A stretch of 64,000 nt of DNA from Streptomyces ortus (GTDB taxonomy: Bacteria; Actinomycetota; Actinomycetes; Streptomycetales; Streptomycetaceae): assembly GCF_026341275.1 (NCBI RefSeq), contig NZ_JAIFZO010000002.1, positions 3,378,118 through 3,442,117 of the forward strand. Reading direction: 5' to 3'. Positions within the stretch are counted from its first letter, which is position 1, and each line of letters begins with the position of its first letter. This document shows positions 33,410-41,367 of this stretch, piece by piece. The notes beneath the pieces were generated by a model that had not been told where the DNA came from, searched no databases, and worked only from the letters and a program-made list of their open reading frames with translations. Made by a program: the position numbers and the translations under genes.

Positions 33410-35247
33410 GCGGTCCGCAGGGGCCGCGGTGGGACGTGGTCGTGGTCGGTGGGGGTTTCGCGGGTTCCCTGGTGGCCAAGCGCCTGGGCGACCAGGGCTG
33501 GCGGGTCCTCGTACTGGAGGCCGGACACGGCGCGTCCAGTCCGGACGGGGGGCACGCGGACGCGGTCGAGGCGTACCGCACGGCACTGCTCAAGGTGCCC
33601 AACTCGCCCTACCGGAGGAGTACCGCGGCACCGTCGCCGGCGATGTCCGACGTCGGCGAGTACTTCGTGCAGAACGGTCCGCTTCCGTACGGCAGCGGAT
33701 ACCTGCGGGCCAACGGCGGCACCGGCCTGGCCTGGACCGGACTCGCGCCCCGGATGCACCCCGAGGACTTCCGCGCCGGTGACTTCGGGCAGGGGCGGAA
33801 CTGGCCTCTCGGCTACGACGACCTGGAACCGTACTACCGCGCGGCCGAGCGGGAGATCGGGGTGGCCGGCGACACGGAGGAGCAGTGTGCGGAAGTCGGC
33901 CTGCCGTTCCCGGAGGGCTACCAGCTCCCCATGCGGTCCATCCCGCAAAGCTATCTGGACCAGGTGATGACGAAGTCCCTGAACGGCGGGACCATCCGGG
34001 ATCCCGGGGCGAACGATCCGGTCCGTCTTCGTGTCGTCACGACGCCGCACGCCCGCAACGGACTGCCCCATCCCTCGTACGACGACGGCGCCGGCTACCG
34101 GCCCGATCCGGGGCCGGGGCAGCCAGGTCCGGGAACGCTGTGCCAGGGTCACGCCAGTTGCGTACCGATCTGCCCGTCCCAGGCGAAATACACTCCCCTC
34201 AAGACCCAGGCCCGCTGGGGCTCGTCCGTCACCCTTGTCACGCGGGCGGTCGTCACGCGGGTCCGGATCGGAGCCGACGGGCGGGCGGCCGGTGTCGACT
34301 ACCGGTCCTACCGTGACGACACCACCGAAGCAGTGACCCACAGCGTCGACGCGGACCTCGTCGTCCTGGCCGCGCACGCGATCGAGAACGCCAAGCTTCT
34401 CCTCCTCTCCGGGGCCGCCAACAGCAGCGACCAGGTCGGCCGCAACCTGATGGACCACCCGGTCCTGCTGACGTGGGGCCTGATGCCCCAGCAGGTCGGT
34501 GCTTATCGTGGTCCCGGCTCGACCTCCGGACTGGAGGGTTTCCGCTTCGGCGCCGCCCGTGCACGGCGTGCTCCGTTCCGCGTGGAGATCGGCAACTGGG
34601 GCTGGACCTGGGCCACGGGACCGCCCGAGAGTCGGGTCGCGGAGTTCCTGGGCACCGGAGGGTCCGACGGCCGCGGCATCCTCGGTACAGAACTGCGGCG
34701 GGCGCTCGGCGATCAGGTCGGACGCGAGTTCGCTTTCCAGTTCGAGGTGGAACAGGAGGCCGACCCGGCGAACCGCGTGACCGTCGATCCCCGTCACCGC
34801 GACGCACTGGGCATCCCGCGGCCGGTCATCCACTACGACTTGTCCGACTACGTCAAACGCGGCATCGCCGCCGCGAAGGCCGTTTCCGACCAGCTCTTCG
34901 ATCTGCTGGGCGCAGAGGACCACACGCGTTTCGAACAGGGGCCGGACTGGCCCGGCTACTTCGAGTTCGAAGGCCGTCCCTACGCCTACCGGGCGGCCGG
35001 ACACGGGGCCGGAACCCACATCATGGGCGACTCACCTCTCACCTCTGTCGTCGACGAATGGCAACGCTGCTGGGACCATCCCTACCTCTACGCCGTCGGG
35101 TGCGGCAGCATGCCCACGGTGGCCACGTCCAACCCCTCGCTGACCATGGCGGCACTCGCCCTGCGCAGCAGTGAGGAGATGCATCGAGACCTGCTCGGCC
35201 GACGCCGCAGCACATCCGCCGGACATCCCGCGCCCCTCGCCTCGTAA
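33406..35247 (+). CDS. GMC-family FAD-dependent oxidoreductase (large subunit)
   Basis: This 613-residue flavoenzyme starts with the FAD-binding dinucleotide motif GGGFAG (residues 15-20) and VLVLEAGHG. Other GMC features are GSGYLRANGGTGLAWTGLAP, a Cys-rich CQGHASCVPICPSQ segment, and the C-terminal GAGTHIMGDSP with NPSLTMAALALR. Relatives oxidise primary or secondary alcohols of sugars and natural products. It is paired with a small subunit and lies after an NRPS, so it may oxidise the peptide product or a precursor. No substrate can be named. Confidence 0.88.
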   Translation: MSGPQGPRWDVVVVGGGFAGSLVAKRLGDQGWRVLVLEAGHGASSPDGGHADAVEAYRTALLKVPNSPYRRSTAAPSPAMSDVGEYFVQNGPLPYGSGYLRANGGTGLAWTGLAPRMHPEDFRAGDFGQGRNWPLGYDDLEPYYRAAEREIGVAGDTEEQCAEVGLPFPEGYQLPMRSIPQSYLDQVMTKSLNGGTIRDPGANDPVRLRVVTTPHARNGLPHPSYDDGAGYRPDPGPGQPGPGTLCQGHASCVPICPSQAKYTPLKTQARWGSSVTLVTRAVVTRVRIGADGRAAGVDYRSYRDDTTEAVTHSVDADLVVLAAHAIENAKLLLLSGAANSSDQVGRNLMDHPVLLTWGLMPQQVGAYRGPGSTSGLEGFRFGAARARRAPFRVEIGNWGWTWATGPPESRVAEFLGTGGSDGRGILGTELRRALGDQVGREFAFQFEVEQEADPANRVTVDPRHRDALGIPRPVIHYDLSDYVKRGIAAAKAVSDQLFDLLGAEDHTRFEQGPDWPGYFEFEGRPYAYRAAGHGAGTHIMGDSPLTSVVDEWQRCWDHPYLYAVGCGSMPTVATSNPSLTMAALALRSSEEMHRDLLGRRRSTSAGHPAPLAS

Positions 35248-35249
35248 CG

Positions 35250-35285
35250 CCGGGTTCCGGCGCGGCAGTACGCGCCGGTTCCCGG
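35250..35285 (+). terminator. Terminator hairpin after the dehydrogenase operon
   Basis: CCGGGTTCCGGCGCG pairs with CGCGCCGGTTCCCGG (13 of 15 positions) across a 6-base loop, a few bases beyond the GMC stop. It marks the end of the NRPS-dehydrogenase unit. Confidence 0.65.
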
Positions 35286-35446
35286 TGTGCGTTCTCAGCT
35301 GAGTGGTCGACCACCTTTGCCGGACATCGGGGCCGGGGAGGGTGGCCCAGACCGGTCTCGCGGTGGTGTGCGTCTCCTGGTGAGTGGTGGTGTGCCGGCC
35401 CGCGACGAGTAGGCTGATCGTTCGTGATCGGACCGGGGAGGCCGGC

Positions 35447-35872
35447 GTGGACTATGGCGACAAGCTCTTCTGGCTCTCGGTTGTGATTCAACGCAAGTAC
35501 GCGCAGATCTGCGCCGAGTTCGACCTGACCCCCTCGCAGGCCACGCTGCTCTGCGCAATCAGGAACGAGCCGCGGCAGATGGCCGACCTCGCCGCGTCGC
35601 TGGGTATGACCAAGAACGCATTGAGCCAGCTGGTCGATCGCACCGCGCGGCGCGAGTTGGTCGACCGGGCAGGCTCGGCGCAGGACCGGCGGGTCGTCAT
35701 GCTCAGTGCGACGCCCACGGGGAAGGTGCTCGCCGAGGCGTTCTACGCCGAGGTCCGCAAGCGCCTGCCCGAGATCGCGAGGAATCTCGACGCCGACGAC
35801 CAGCGCGACTTCGAGCGCGTGGCCACCGCCATCGTGGACACCTCGGACCTCTCTCCGCCGACCTCGGAATAA
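35447..35872 (+). CDS. MarR family regulator
   Basis: This 141-residue winged-helix protein has the MarR core: ATLLCAIRNEPRQMADLAAS, LGMTKNALSQLVDRTARREL and the wing VDRAGSAQDRRVVMLSATPT. The GTG start follows GGGGAGG. It lies just upstream of an NmrA-like gene whose promoter carries two copies of a 15-bp palindrome; the pair is probably a regulator with its target. Ligands of MarR proteins are usually phenolic or oxidising compounds. Confidence 0.9.
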   Translation: MDYGDKLFWLSVVIQRKYAQICAEFDLTPSQATLLCAIRNEPRQMADLAASLGMTKNALSQLVDRTARRELVDRAGSAQDRRVVMLSATPTGKVLAEAFYAEVRKRLPEIARNLDADDQRDFERVATAIVDTSDLSPPTSE

Positions 35873-35907
35873 CCCCGCACACCGTGAGGTCCCGCTCCAC
35901 CCGAACC

Positions 35908-35936
35908 TTGACGAAGTTCATGCCGTGAACTAATTT
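35908..35936 (+). promoter_or_regulatory. Promoter of the NmrA-like gene
   Basis: TTGACG (35908-35913) and TAATTT (35931-35936) are separated by exactly 17 bases. The first operator palindrome fills the spacer, so a bound repressor would block RNA polymerase. Confidence 0.65.
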
Positions 35937-35952
35937 CGTTCACGCCATGAAC
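35916..35952. promoter_or_regulatory. Double operator, two 15-bp palindromes 22 bp apart
   Basis: GTTCATGCCGTGAAC (35916-35930) and GTTCACGCCATGAAC (35938-35952) are each near-perfect palindromes, with centres 22 bp apart, two helical turns. One lies in the promoter spacer and one just after the -10 box. The MarR protein encoded just upstream is the probable ligand of both. Confidence 0.7.
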
Positions 35953-35970
35953 TAGTGAAGGGTGGCAGTG

Positions 35971-36861
35971 ATGCGCACACGGACGACCGGCACGATCGCA
36001 GTCTTCGGCGCGACGGGCCAACAGGGCGGGGCGGTGGTCGACGCGCTGCTGGACCACAAGGCGCGGGTGCGGGCGTTGGTCCGCAACCCGCACTCCGACC
36101 GGGCGCAGGCGCTGGCCGCCCGAGGCGTCGAGCTGGCGGCCATCCGGGCCGACGACCCGGCGTCGTCGGCCGCCGCACTGGCGGCGGTCGAGGGGTTCTA
36201 CTTCATGACCCCGGAGGCGAACAGCCTCGAAGAGGTCGAGACGGAGATCCGCATCGGTACCGCGCTCGTCGACGCGGCGGTCGAGGCGAGCGTCCCGCAC
36301 GTCGTGTTCAACTCGGTCTTCGGAGCGGACCGGGAATCGGGTGTGCCGCACCACGACTCGAAGCACTCGATCGAGGAGTACCTGAGGAAGTCCGGCCTCA
36401 GGGCCACGATGATTCGCGCGACCGCCTTCATGGAGAACTTCACGAGCGTGATGGCACCGAGCCTGGAGCATGGGGAGATCGTGCTGAGGCTGCCGCTGCC
36501 GGAGGACGTCGCCCTGAAGATGATCTCGGTCAGGGACATCGGCCGGGTCGCCGCCGCGCTCCTGCTCGACACCGCGGAGGCGCCCGGCGGAGCCGTCGGG
36601 CTCATCGGCGACGAGTTGACGGGCCCCCAGATCGCCGCGGCGTTCGGCGCGCGCGCCGGGCTCCCGGCCCGGTACGAGGTCCTCCCGTTGAGCGTGCTTC
36701 CCACCGACCTCGACAGGGCGATGTTCCGTGAGTTCGCGAAAGCGGCGGAATCCCCTTCGGACCTCGCGGCGGTGCGCTCGATCGAGCCGGCCACCCTGGA
36801 CCTGGTCGAGTGGATCCGAACTACCGGCTGGACCGCGCCCACGAACGTGGCCGGTTCCTGA
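35971..36861 (+). CDS. NmrA-like NAD(P)-binding protein
   Basis: The 296-residue protein is an atypical SDR with an N-terminal Rossmann motif GATGQQGGAVV (about residues 14-24), ALVRNPHSDRAQALAARGVE and FNSVFGADRE. It lacks the YxxxK pair of active reductases; relatives sense NADP or reduce quinone-like compounds. The ATG at 35971 has GAAGGG upstream; a GTG at 35962 would add three residues. Its promoter has a double operator, so it is induced when the upstream MarR regulator lets go. Confidence 0.85.
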   Translation: MRTRTTGTIAVFGATGQQGGAVVDALLDHKARVRALVRNPHSDRAQALAARGVELAAIRADDPASSAAALAAVEGFYFMTPEANSLEEVETEIRIGTALVDAAVEASVPHVVFNSVFGADRESGVPHHDSKHSIEEYLRKSGLRATMIRATAFMENFTSVMAPSLEHGEIVLRLPLPEDVALKMISVRDIGRVAAALLLDTAEAPGGAVGLIGDELTGPQIAAAFGARAGLPARYEVLPLSVLPTDLDRAMFREFAKAAESPSDLAAVRSIEPATLDLVEWIRTTGWTAPTNVAGS

Positions 36862-36991
36862 TTTTCCGGCCGCGATGAACGATCCGCGATCGCGCCCACG
36901 GTCCCGGCGCTGGTGTCGAGGGCGCCGCGCCGACGTCTGGACCGCATAGCGGGGCTTGACCGTGCCGGTGACAGCGCAGGCGCTGAGACCG

Positions 36992-37369
36992 TCAGACGCG
37001 CCAGGAACGGATCCGCTCGGCGGCGCCGAACACGCTGTCCTTGCCCGCCAGCAGATCTTTGCAGAGTTCGACCAGCTCGCCGTAAGGGACGTCGAGGCCC
37101 TCGTCGCTGGCGTGCATGTAGGCGATGGTGACGGCACACGCGAACCGGACATTGAGCGAGGGCAGGGGCTTGAGCAGCAGCAGGGTGTGCAGCAGCGCCG
37201 CAGCACGCCAGGACGCGTCCGGATCGACACCGAGGCGGGGCGGATCGACACGATGGCGCGCCACGGCCGCGACCATGGCGGAGAAGTCACTGATGTGGGG
37301 CTGGTCGGGAAGAGCCGTCTCGTGCTGCTGCAGGAGCCAGCGCACGTCGATGTGCAGGGAGGGCGCCAT
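36992..37369 (-). CDS. Fic/Doc-like toxin with degenerate active site
   Basis: This 125-residue protein matches the Streptomyces Fic-like toxin family: HIDVRWLLQQHETALPDQP, SAMVAAVARHRVDPP, WRAAALLHTLLLLKPLP and AYMHASDEGLDVPYGELVEL. The Fic loop HPFxxGNxR reads KPLPSLNVR here: the catalytic His and the acidic residue are absent, while the Asn and final Arg remain. AMP transfer or kinase activity by the normal mechanism is therefore doubtful. It starts four bases after the antitoxin stop. Confidence 0.75.
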   Translation of the reverse strand: MAPSLHIDVRWLLQQHETALPDQPHISDFSAMVAAVARHRVDPPRLGVDPDASWRAAALLHTLLLLKPLPSLNVRFACAVTIAYMHASDEGLDVPYGELVELCKDLLAGKDSVFGAAERIRSWRV

Positions 37370-37373
37370 CAGG

Positions 37374-37625
37374 TCAGGCGGCCCTGCCCGTCGTGTTCGT
37401 CACCGGGCCGTCGTCGATGCCGGCCGCCTCGATGGCTTCGGCCAGGGAGGGATCCGCGAAGACCCGCTGGAACTCCGTCGCCGCCCTCTTCAGGCTCCGC
37501 TGGTGGGCGATCGCGTCGGTCGTCGAGGCCTTCACGAAAGCCTTCAACGTCATGCCGTGCTCCCGGGCGGCAGCCCGGAGGTCTTCGAGCTCCGCATCGG
37601 AGAAATCCACATTGAGTGCTGCCAT
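37374..37625 (-). CDS. Antitoxin partner of the Fic-like toxin
   Basis: This 83-residue protein starts with a ribbon-helix-helix-like segment (LNVDFSDAELEDLRAAAREH, then GMTLKAFVKAST) likely to bind DNA, followed by a helical tail (RAATEFQRVFADPSLAEAIE) that would hold the toxin. Its place just upstream of the toxin with a four-base gap is the usual antitoxin-toxin order. The ATG at 37625 gives the normal family start. Autoregulation is probable but no operator was clear. Confidence 0.75.
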   Translation of the reverse strand: MAALNVDFSDAELEDLRAAAREHGMTLKAFVKASTTDAIAHQRSLKRAATEFQRVFADPSLAEAIEAAGIDDGPVTNTTGRAA

Positions 37626-37843
37626 ACGGCCAGCGTACCGCCGGGGTACCCAGACCTCAATCATCCCAGCTCAAAGCAGTGAGATCAGGTACCCACCCGG
37701 TTTCTTGCACGACGGGGCACGTGCCACCGGAGAAAACTCCGGCGGCGGCCCGCGGTTGCCTGTTCTGGCTGCTTATTCGGCTGAGCCGACAAAGTGCGTT
37801 GCTCATGTGGCTGTGCCCGACGACAGGCCACGAGCCCGGCCGG

Positions 37844-39919
37844 TCAGCCGATGGGTTCGGCCACGATGAGCTGGAACCGCTCGAAGGACAGCTTCACGGT
37901 GTTGTGCTGAGCGGTGGCAGTTCCGAGTGACTTGCCGGTGAACGGGTCGGTCAGGCGGTACCGGCCGCGGCCCAGACCGCGCAGCTCGACCGTCCCGTTC
38001 CACCGGTCGGCGTAGAAGGCGTAGTGGAGGGTCCGCTTCCTGGCCACGACATGCGCCTCGGGCTTGTCGAAGCCGATGTCGTACAGCTCACCGCGGTACT
38101 CACCGGTGGGCAGCATGTTCTTCTCGTACAGCGACACCCACTTGCGCCAGAGGACCTCCTTCTCCGGGGTGAGGTCGGTCGCCTTGTCCGGGGCTCCGGT
38201 GCCGGGGAGGGTGAACTTGGTCGACAGGACGGCGCCGACCCCGTAGGAGGACGCGAAGTCGTCGCCGTTGTCGCTCAGTTCGACGTGGTCGCCGGCGTAG
38301 CTGCTGCCCGTGCCCATCAGCGCCTTCATCGACTTGCCCTTGCTGCGAACCTGGTAGGAGGACTCCGGGTCCGAGCTGGGGTACTGGTCCACGTAGGGCA
38401 GGTTGTGGAAGGCGAAGGCGGTGCCGCAGGGGCAGAGTTCAATGAGGGCGTCGGGGTTCGCCGCACGCGCGGCTTCGTGGATCGCCTTCCAGAACTTGGC
38501 CACGCCCTCGGTGGATTCCTCGGGGCGGGCGTGCCGGTGCTCGGGGTTGTAGCAGGGCGCGACGCTGTTGAGGTGCTGGCCGTCGATCTTGAGTCCCTCG
38601 TAGCCCCAGTCGCCGATGAACCTCTTCGCCTGCTCGACGAAGTAGTCCACGGTCGGCTGGTAGGCGGGGCAGAGCGTGTAGGCGTCCCACCAGGTGACGT
38701 CCTGCTTGTTGCCGTCGCGGTCCAGCAGCAGCATGTCGGAGCGGTCCCGGATCAGGTTGCTGTCGGGGTCCGCAGCGAGGGGGGCCCACCACAGGCGCGG
38801 TCGCAGGCCGGCGTCCCGTATCTCCTTGGTGAAGGCGCGCATGTCCGCTTCGCCGCGCGGGAACTTCGCCGTGTCGATGTCCCAGTCGCCCTCGTTGGTC
38901 TGCCAGCCGTCGTCGAGCGCGGCCCAGCGCAGGCCGACCTCGTGCGCCTTCGGCAGCGTCGCGGTGATCTGCTCGGTGGCGAAGTCGCGCTCGTAACCCC
39001 AGGCACACCAGATGGGCTCGAAGGCTGAGGCGGGGACCTTGGGGGCGCGCTGGCCGATGTCGCTCATGTAGTCGCGGTACCGCTGGAGCGGCACGAAGTG
39101 GTCGCCCGGGAGTGCGGTCAGGAACGTGGTGCTGGTGCTGAGCCGACGGCCCGGCTTCAGGGTGCGGGCGGTGTCGTCCTGGATGGCGATGCTCGCTCCG
39201 GCCGCCGTTTTGCGGACCGGCATGCGCAGGATCGTCGCCACGGGCTCGACGTGTCCGACGGAAAGGCCCGCGCCCCGGCGCCAGACGGTCGCCAGCGGAG
39301 TGCCGCCGCCGTAGTCGGAGGAGTCCATCCCCAGTGAGTTCTCCTGGACATAGCCGTCCTTCACCGGCCTCACCCAGTCGCGGCGGTCCGTGTACGTGGT
39401 GCCTGAGAAGGTGTAGAAGCCGCCCGGACGCTCCAGGAGTTCATGGGCTCCGTTGCGCCACCCGGTGACCTTCAGCGCGGTGGAAGACCTGTTGGTGTAG
39501 GTCACCTTCATCACGATCATGCCGGCCAGACGCTCGAATGAGGTCAGCTCGACCGTCTTGTGCACGCCTTCCTCGGACGTGCCCTCGATCGTCACCCGGA
39601 CGCCCGCGCCGTGGCGGGTGTGCCGGGTGGTGCGGGTCCGGTGCCCGCGATAGGCGAACGCCTCGATGGTCCTGTCCCCCACCAGCAGGGCTTCGCCGGC
39701 GTCGAAGCGAGTGAGGTCGACGCCCTTCAGCGCCACTCGGCTGCGCAGTTGGTCGTCGAATTCCAGGGTGATGGAGGTGTCGCCGACTCCGACGAGGTCA
39801 GGACCCGAGTTCGGTGCGGCGGTCGCGGGTGATGCGCCTATGGCCGCGGCGGGGAGGGCGGCCAGGCCGGCACCTCCCAGCGCCACCTTCAGTACGCTTC
39901 GCCGGTTCATGTCCGTCAT
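37844..39919 (-). CDS. TAT-exported GH36-type alpha-galactosidase / alpha-N-acetylgalactosaminidase
   Basis: This 691-residue enzyme has a TAT signal (NRRSVLK followed by a hydrophobic stretch and ASPATAA), so it is folded before export. An N-terminal beta-sandwich (about 40-290) is followed by a barrel with WCAWGYERDF, WAALDDGWQ, the nucleophile Asp446 in GLKIDGQ and the acid/base Asp517 in SSDPES. This is clan GH-D, family 36-like. The genes next door handle galactosamine-type sugars, so an alpha-linked N-acetylgalactosamine substrate is an attractive guess over plain galactose. A divergent promoter with a regulator site serves it (40288-40316). Confidence 0.82.
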   Translation of the reverse strand: MTDMNRRSVLKVALGGAGLAALPAAAIGASPATAAPNSGPDLVGVGDTSITLEFDDQLRSRVALKGVDLTRFDAGEALLVGDRTIEAFAYRGHRTRTTRHTRHGAGVRVTIEGTSEEGVHKTVELTSFERLAGMIVMKVTYTNRSSTALKVTGWRNGAHELLERPGGFYTFSGTTYTDRRDWVRPVKDGYVQENSLGMDSSDYGGGTPLATVWRRGAGLSVGHVEPVATILRMPVRKTAAGASIAIQDDTARTLKPGRRLSTSTTFLTALPGDHFVPLQRYRDYMSDIGQRAPKVPASAFEPIWCAWGYERDFATEQITATLPKAHEVGLRWAALDDGWQTNEGDWDIDTAKFPRGEADMRAFTKEIRDAGLRPRLWWAPLAADPDSNLIRDRSDMLLLDRDGNKQDVTWWDAYTLCPAYQPTVDYFVEQAKRFIGDWGYEGLKIDGQHLNSVAPCYNPEHRHARPEESTEGVAKFWKAIHEAARAANPDALIELCPCGTAFAFHNLPYVDQYPSSDPESSYQVRSKGKSMKALMGTGSSYAGDHVELSDNGDDFASSYGVGAVLSTKFTLPGTGAPDKATDLTPEKEVLWRKWVSLYEKNMLPTGEYRGELYDIGFDKPEAHVVARKRTLHYAFYADRWNGTVELRGLGRGRYRLTDPFTGKSLGTATAQHNTVKLSFERFQLIVAEPIG

Positions 39920-40054
39920 GTCGAACTCTCTTTCGGTCGTGCGTGCCCGCTTGGGGCAGCCGCCTTTTGTCCGTCTGTCCGTCGGTGTGGATCGTCGGAG
40001 TCGAGCAGCGAGCTCGCGTCGAAGCGACCGTCCTGGGACCGGCCGACGTCTGGT

Positions 40055-40085
40055 CTGCTACTGGTTCTGTGCTGCTACTGGTTTT
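40055..40085. repeat. Direct repeat CTGCTACTGGTT in the GH36-GntR interval
   Basis: CTGCTACTGGTT occurs twice, 18 bases apart, in the 455-base divergent interval, which otherwise holds no gene. Its role is unknown; it is not the TGGTAT operator type. Confidence 0.45.
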
Positions 40086-40287
40086 CGCAGTGGGCCGAAT
40101 GGTGTCGAGGGAAGGCGTGCCGTCCGAACGGGCATCCCGGCGCGAGGTCGTCTCCGGCGGTAGTGCGCGGCCGTACTCAGTGAGCTGCGACAATGCCGCC
40201 TCGATAACCGGAGGGTGCCCGGGGCGCGGCGAAACGGAAGGTCGCGCAAGGGGCGGCTTCCTCCTCACCGAGTGGCCTGCATCGAGA

Positions 40288-40316
40288 ACGTAAGTGGTAT
40301 TCGAGTGGCATGTCAA
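40288..40316 (-). promoter_or_regulatory. Promoter of the GH36 gene with operator copy A
   Basis: On the minus strand TTGACA (40316-40311) and TTACGT (40293-40288) are 17 bases apart. The spacer holds TGGTAT (40295-40300) and TGGCAT (40306-40311) as read on the plus strand, an 11-bp-spaced direct repeat shared with two other sites of this locus. A bound GntR protein would cover the promoter. Confidence 0.6.
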
Positions 40317-40359
40317 CGGGGTAGCCGATTGGGACCTGGGTTCGCGCCGTCGCTCGGAT

Positions 40360-40376
40360 TGGTATGTTTCTGGTAT
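40360..40376. promoter_or_regulatory. Operator copy B at the GntR start codon
   Basis: TGGTAT lies at 40360-40365 and again at 40371-40376, 11 bases apart, the second overlapping the regulator's ATG. TATGTT could serve as a -10 box 6 bases before the ATG, so the message may be leaderless and self-controlled. Confidence 0.55.
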
Positions 40377-41163
40377 GACCGATGCGAGAACGCCGCTGCC
40401 CAGAGGCCTGTTCGGGGACGACGTCCTCCCGTTGTACGAGCGCACCGCCACGCAGTTGCTCGACGACCTGCGCGCCGCAGCCGCCCGGCCCGGTGACCGG
40501 CTGCCCTCCGAGCGAGCCATGGCCGACCGGTACGCCGTCTCGCGTGTGACGCTGCGAGCGGCCCTCGCACAATTGGAGTCGCGGGGCGTCGTACGGCCGT
40601 CGTCGTCGCGCGGATGGTTCGTCGCCGAGCTCGGTCTGCTCCCCGAGGCGACCATGACGTCCGCCGCGGCGGCCCCGCAGGTCCAGGGATTCGCCGACTA
40701 CGCCCAGGCCAACGGCTTGACGACGGCCGGCAAGGTGCTCTCCGCCACTGTCCGCCCGGCCACGGTGCACGAGGCCGAGCAGCTTCGGATCGCTCCGGGC
40801 GCCGACCTCTTCGACCTCCACCGGCTGCGCTTCCTGGACGGTCTGCTGGTCGTACTGGAGCACAACCGGCTCCCCTTGGCGGCCTGCCCGGCCCTGACCG
40901 AAACCGACTTCACCACGGCCTCGCTCTACGCCACCCTGCGCGCCGCCGATCCGCCGCAACTGCCCCGCATCGCCGACTATTCGGTCGAGGCCCGCCACCC
41001 GACGCCACGCGAGATCGAGCTGTTCGAGATCGGGGAGACCATGCCGATGCTGGTCGCGACCCAGCTGACGTCGAACCAGGAAGCACGCCCGATCGAACTG
41101 ACCGTGCAGGTCTACCGGGGAGACCGCTACCGGTTCCGGGCCTCCATCACCAACCAGACGTAA
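40375..41163 (+). CDS. GntR/HutC-type regulator (UTRA domain) of the amino-sugar locus
   Basis: This 262-residue regulator has a GntR winged helix (LPSERAMADRYAVSRVTLRA, residues about 42-61) and a C-terminal UTRA ligand domain with LRIAPGADLFDLHRLRFLDG and SVEARHPTPREIELFEIGET. UTRA proteins bind sugar phosphates or similar effectors. It is transcribed away from the GH36 gene and toward the aldolase-kinase operon; three direct-repeat sites in and around its gene suggest that it represses all three units. The ATG at 40375 gives the normal length. Confidence 0.9.
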   Translation: MTDARTPLPRGLFGDDVLPLYERTATQLLDDLRAAAARPGDRLPSERAMADRYAVSRVTLRAALAQLESRGVVRPSSSRGWFVAELGLLPEATMTSAAAAPQVQGFADYAQANGLTTAGKVLSATVRPATVHEAEQLRIAPGADLFDLHRLRFLDGLLVVLEHNRLPLAACPALTETDFTTASLYATLRAADPPQLPRIADYSVEARHPTPREIELFEIGETMPMLVATQLTSNQEARPIELTVQVYRGDRYRFRASITNQT

Positions 41164-41245
41164 CCACTCACCGATCGGTCTTCAAGGATGCCCTAGCGGC
41201 CTTGCGGTCTTGAACGATCCCCGCAGATCCACCACCGATCATTCA

Positions 41246-41302
41246 ATACCAGATGCATACCAGAATAAGACTATTGACGACCCCAACCAAGACCAGTACT
41301 GT
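41246..41302 (+). promoter_or_regulatory. Operator copy C and promoter of the aldolase-kinase operon
   Basis: ATACCA at 41246-41251 and 41257-41262 is the same 11-bp-spaced repeat, seen on the opposite strand. It is followed by TTGACG (41274-41279), a 17-base spacer and TACTGT (41297-41302). The transcript would start about 60 bases before the first gene. Confidence 0.65.
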
Positions 41303-41367
41303 CCGAAATGAGCCGCAGGCCATGACGGCACATTGGCTTGAGATGCGCGTTGAGTAAGGGGTTGGCA

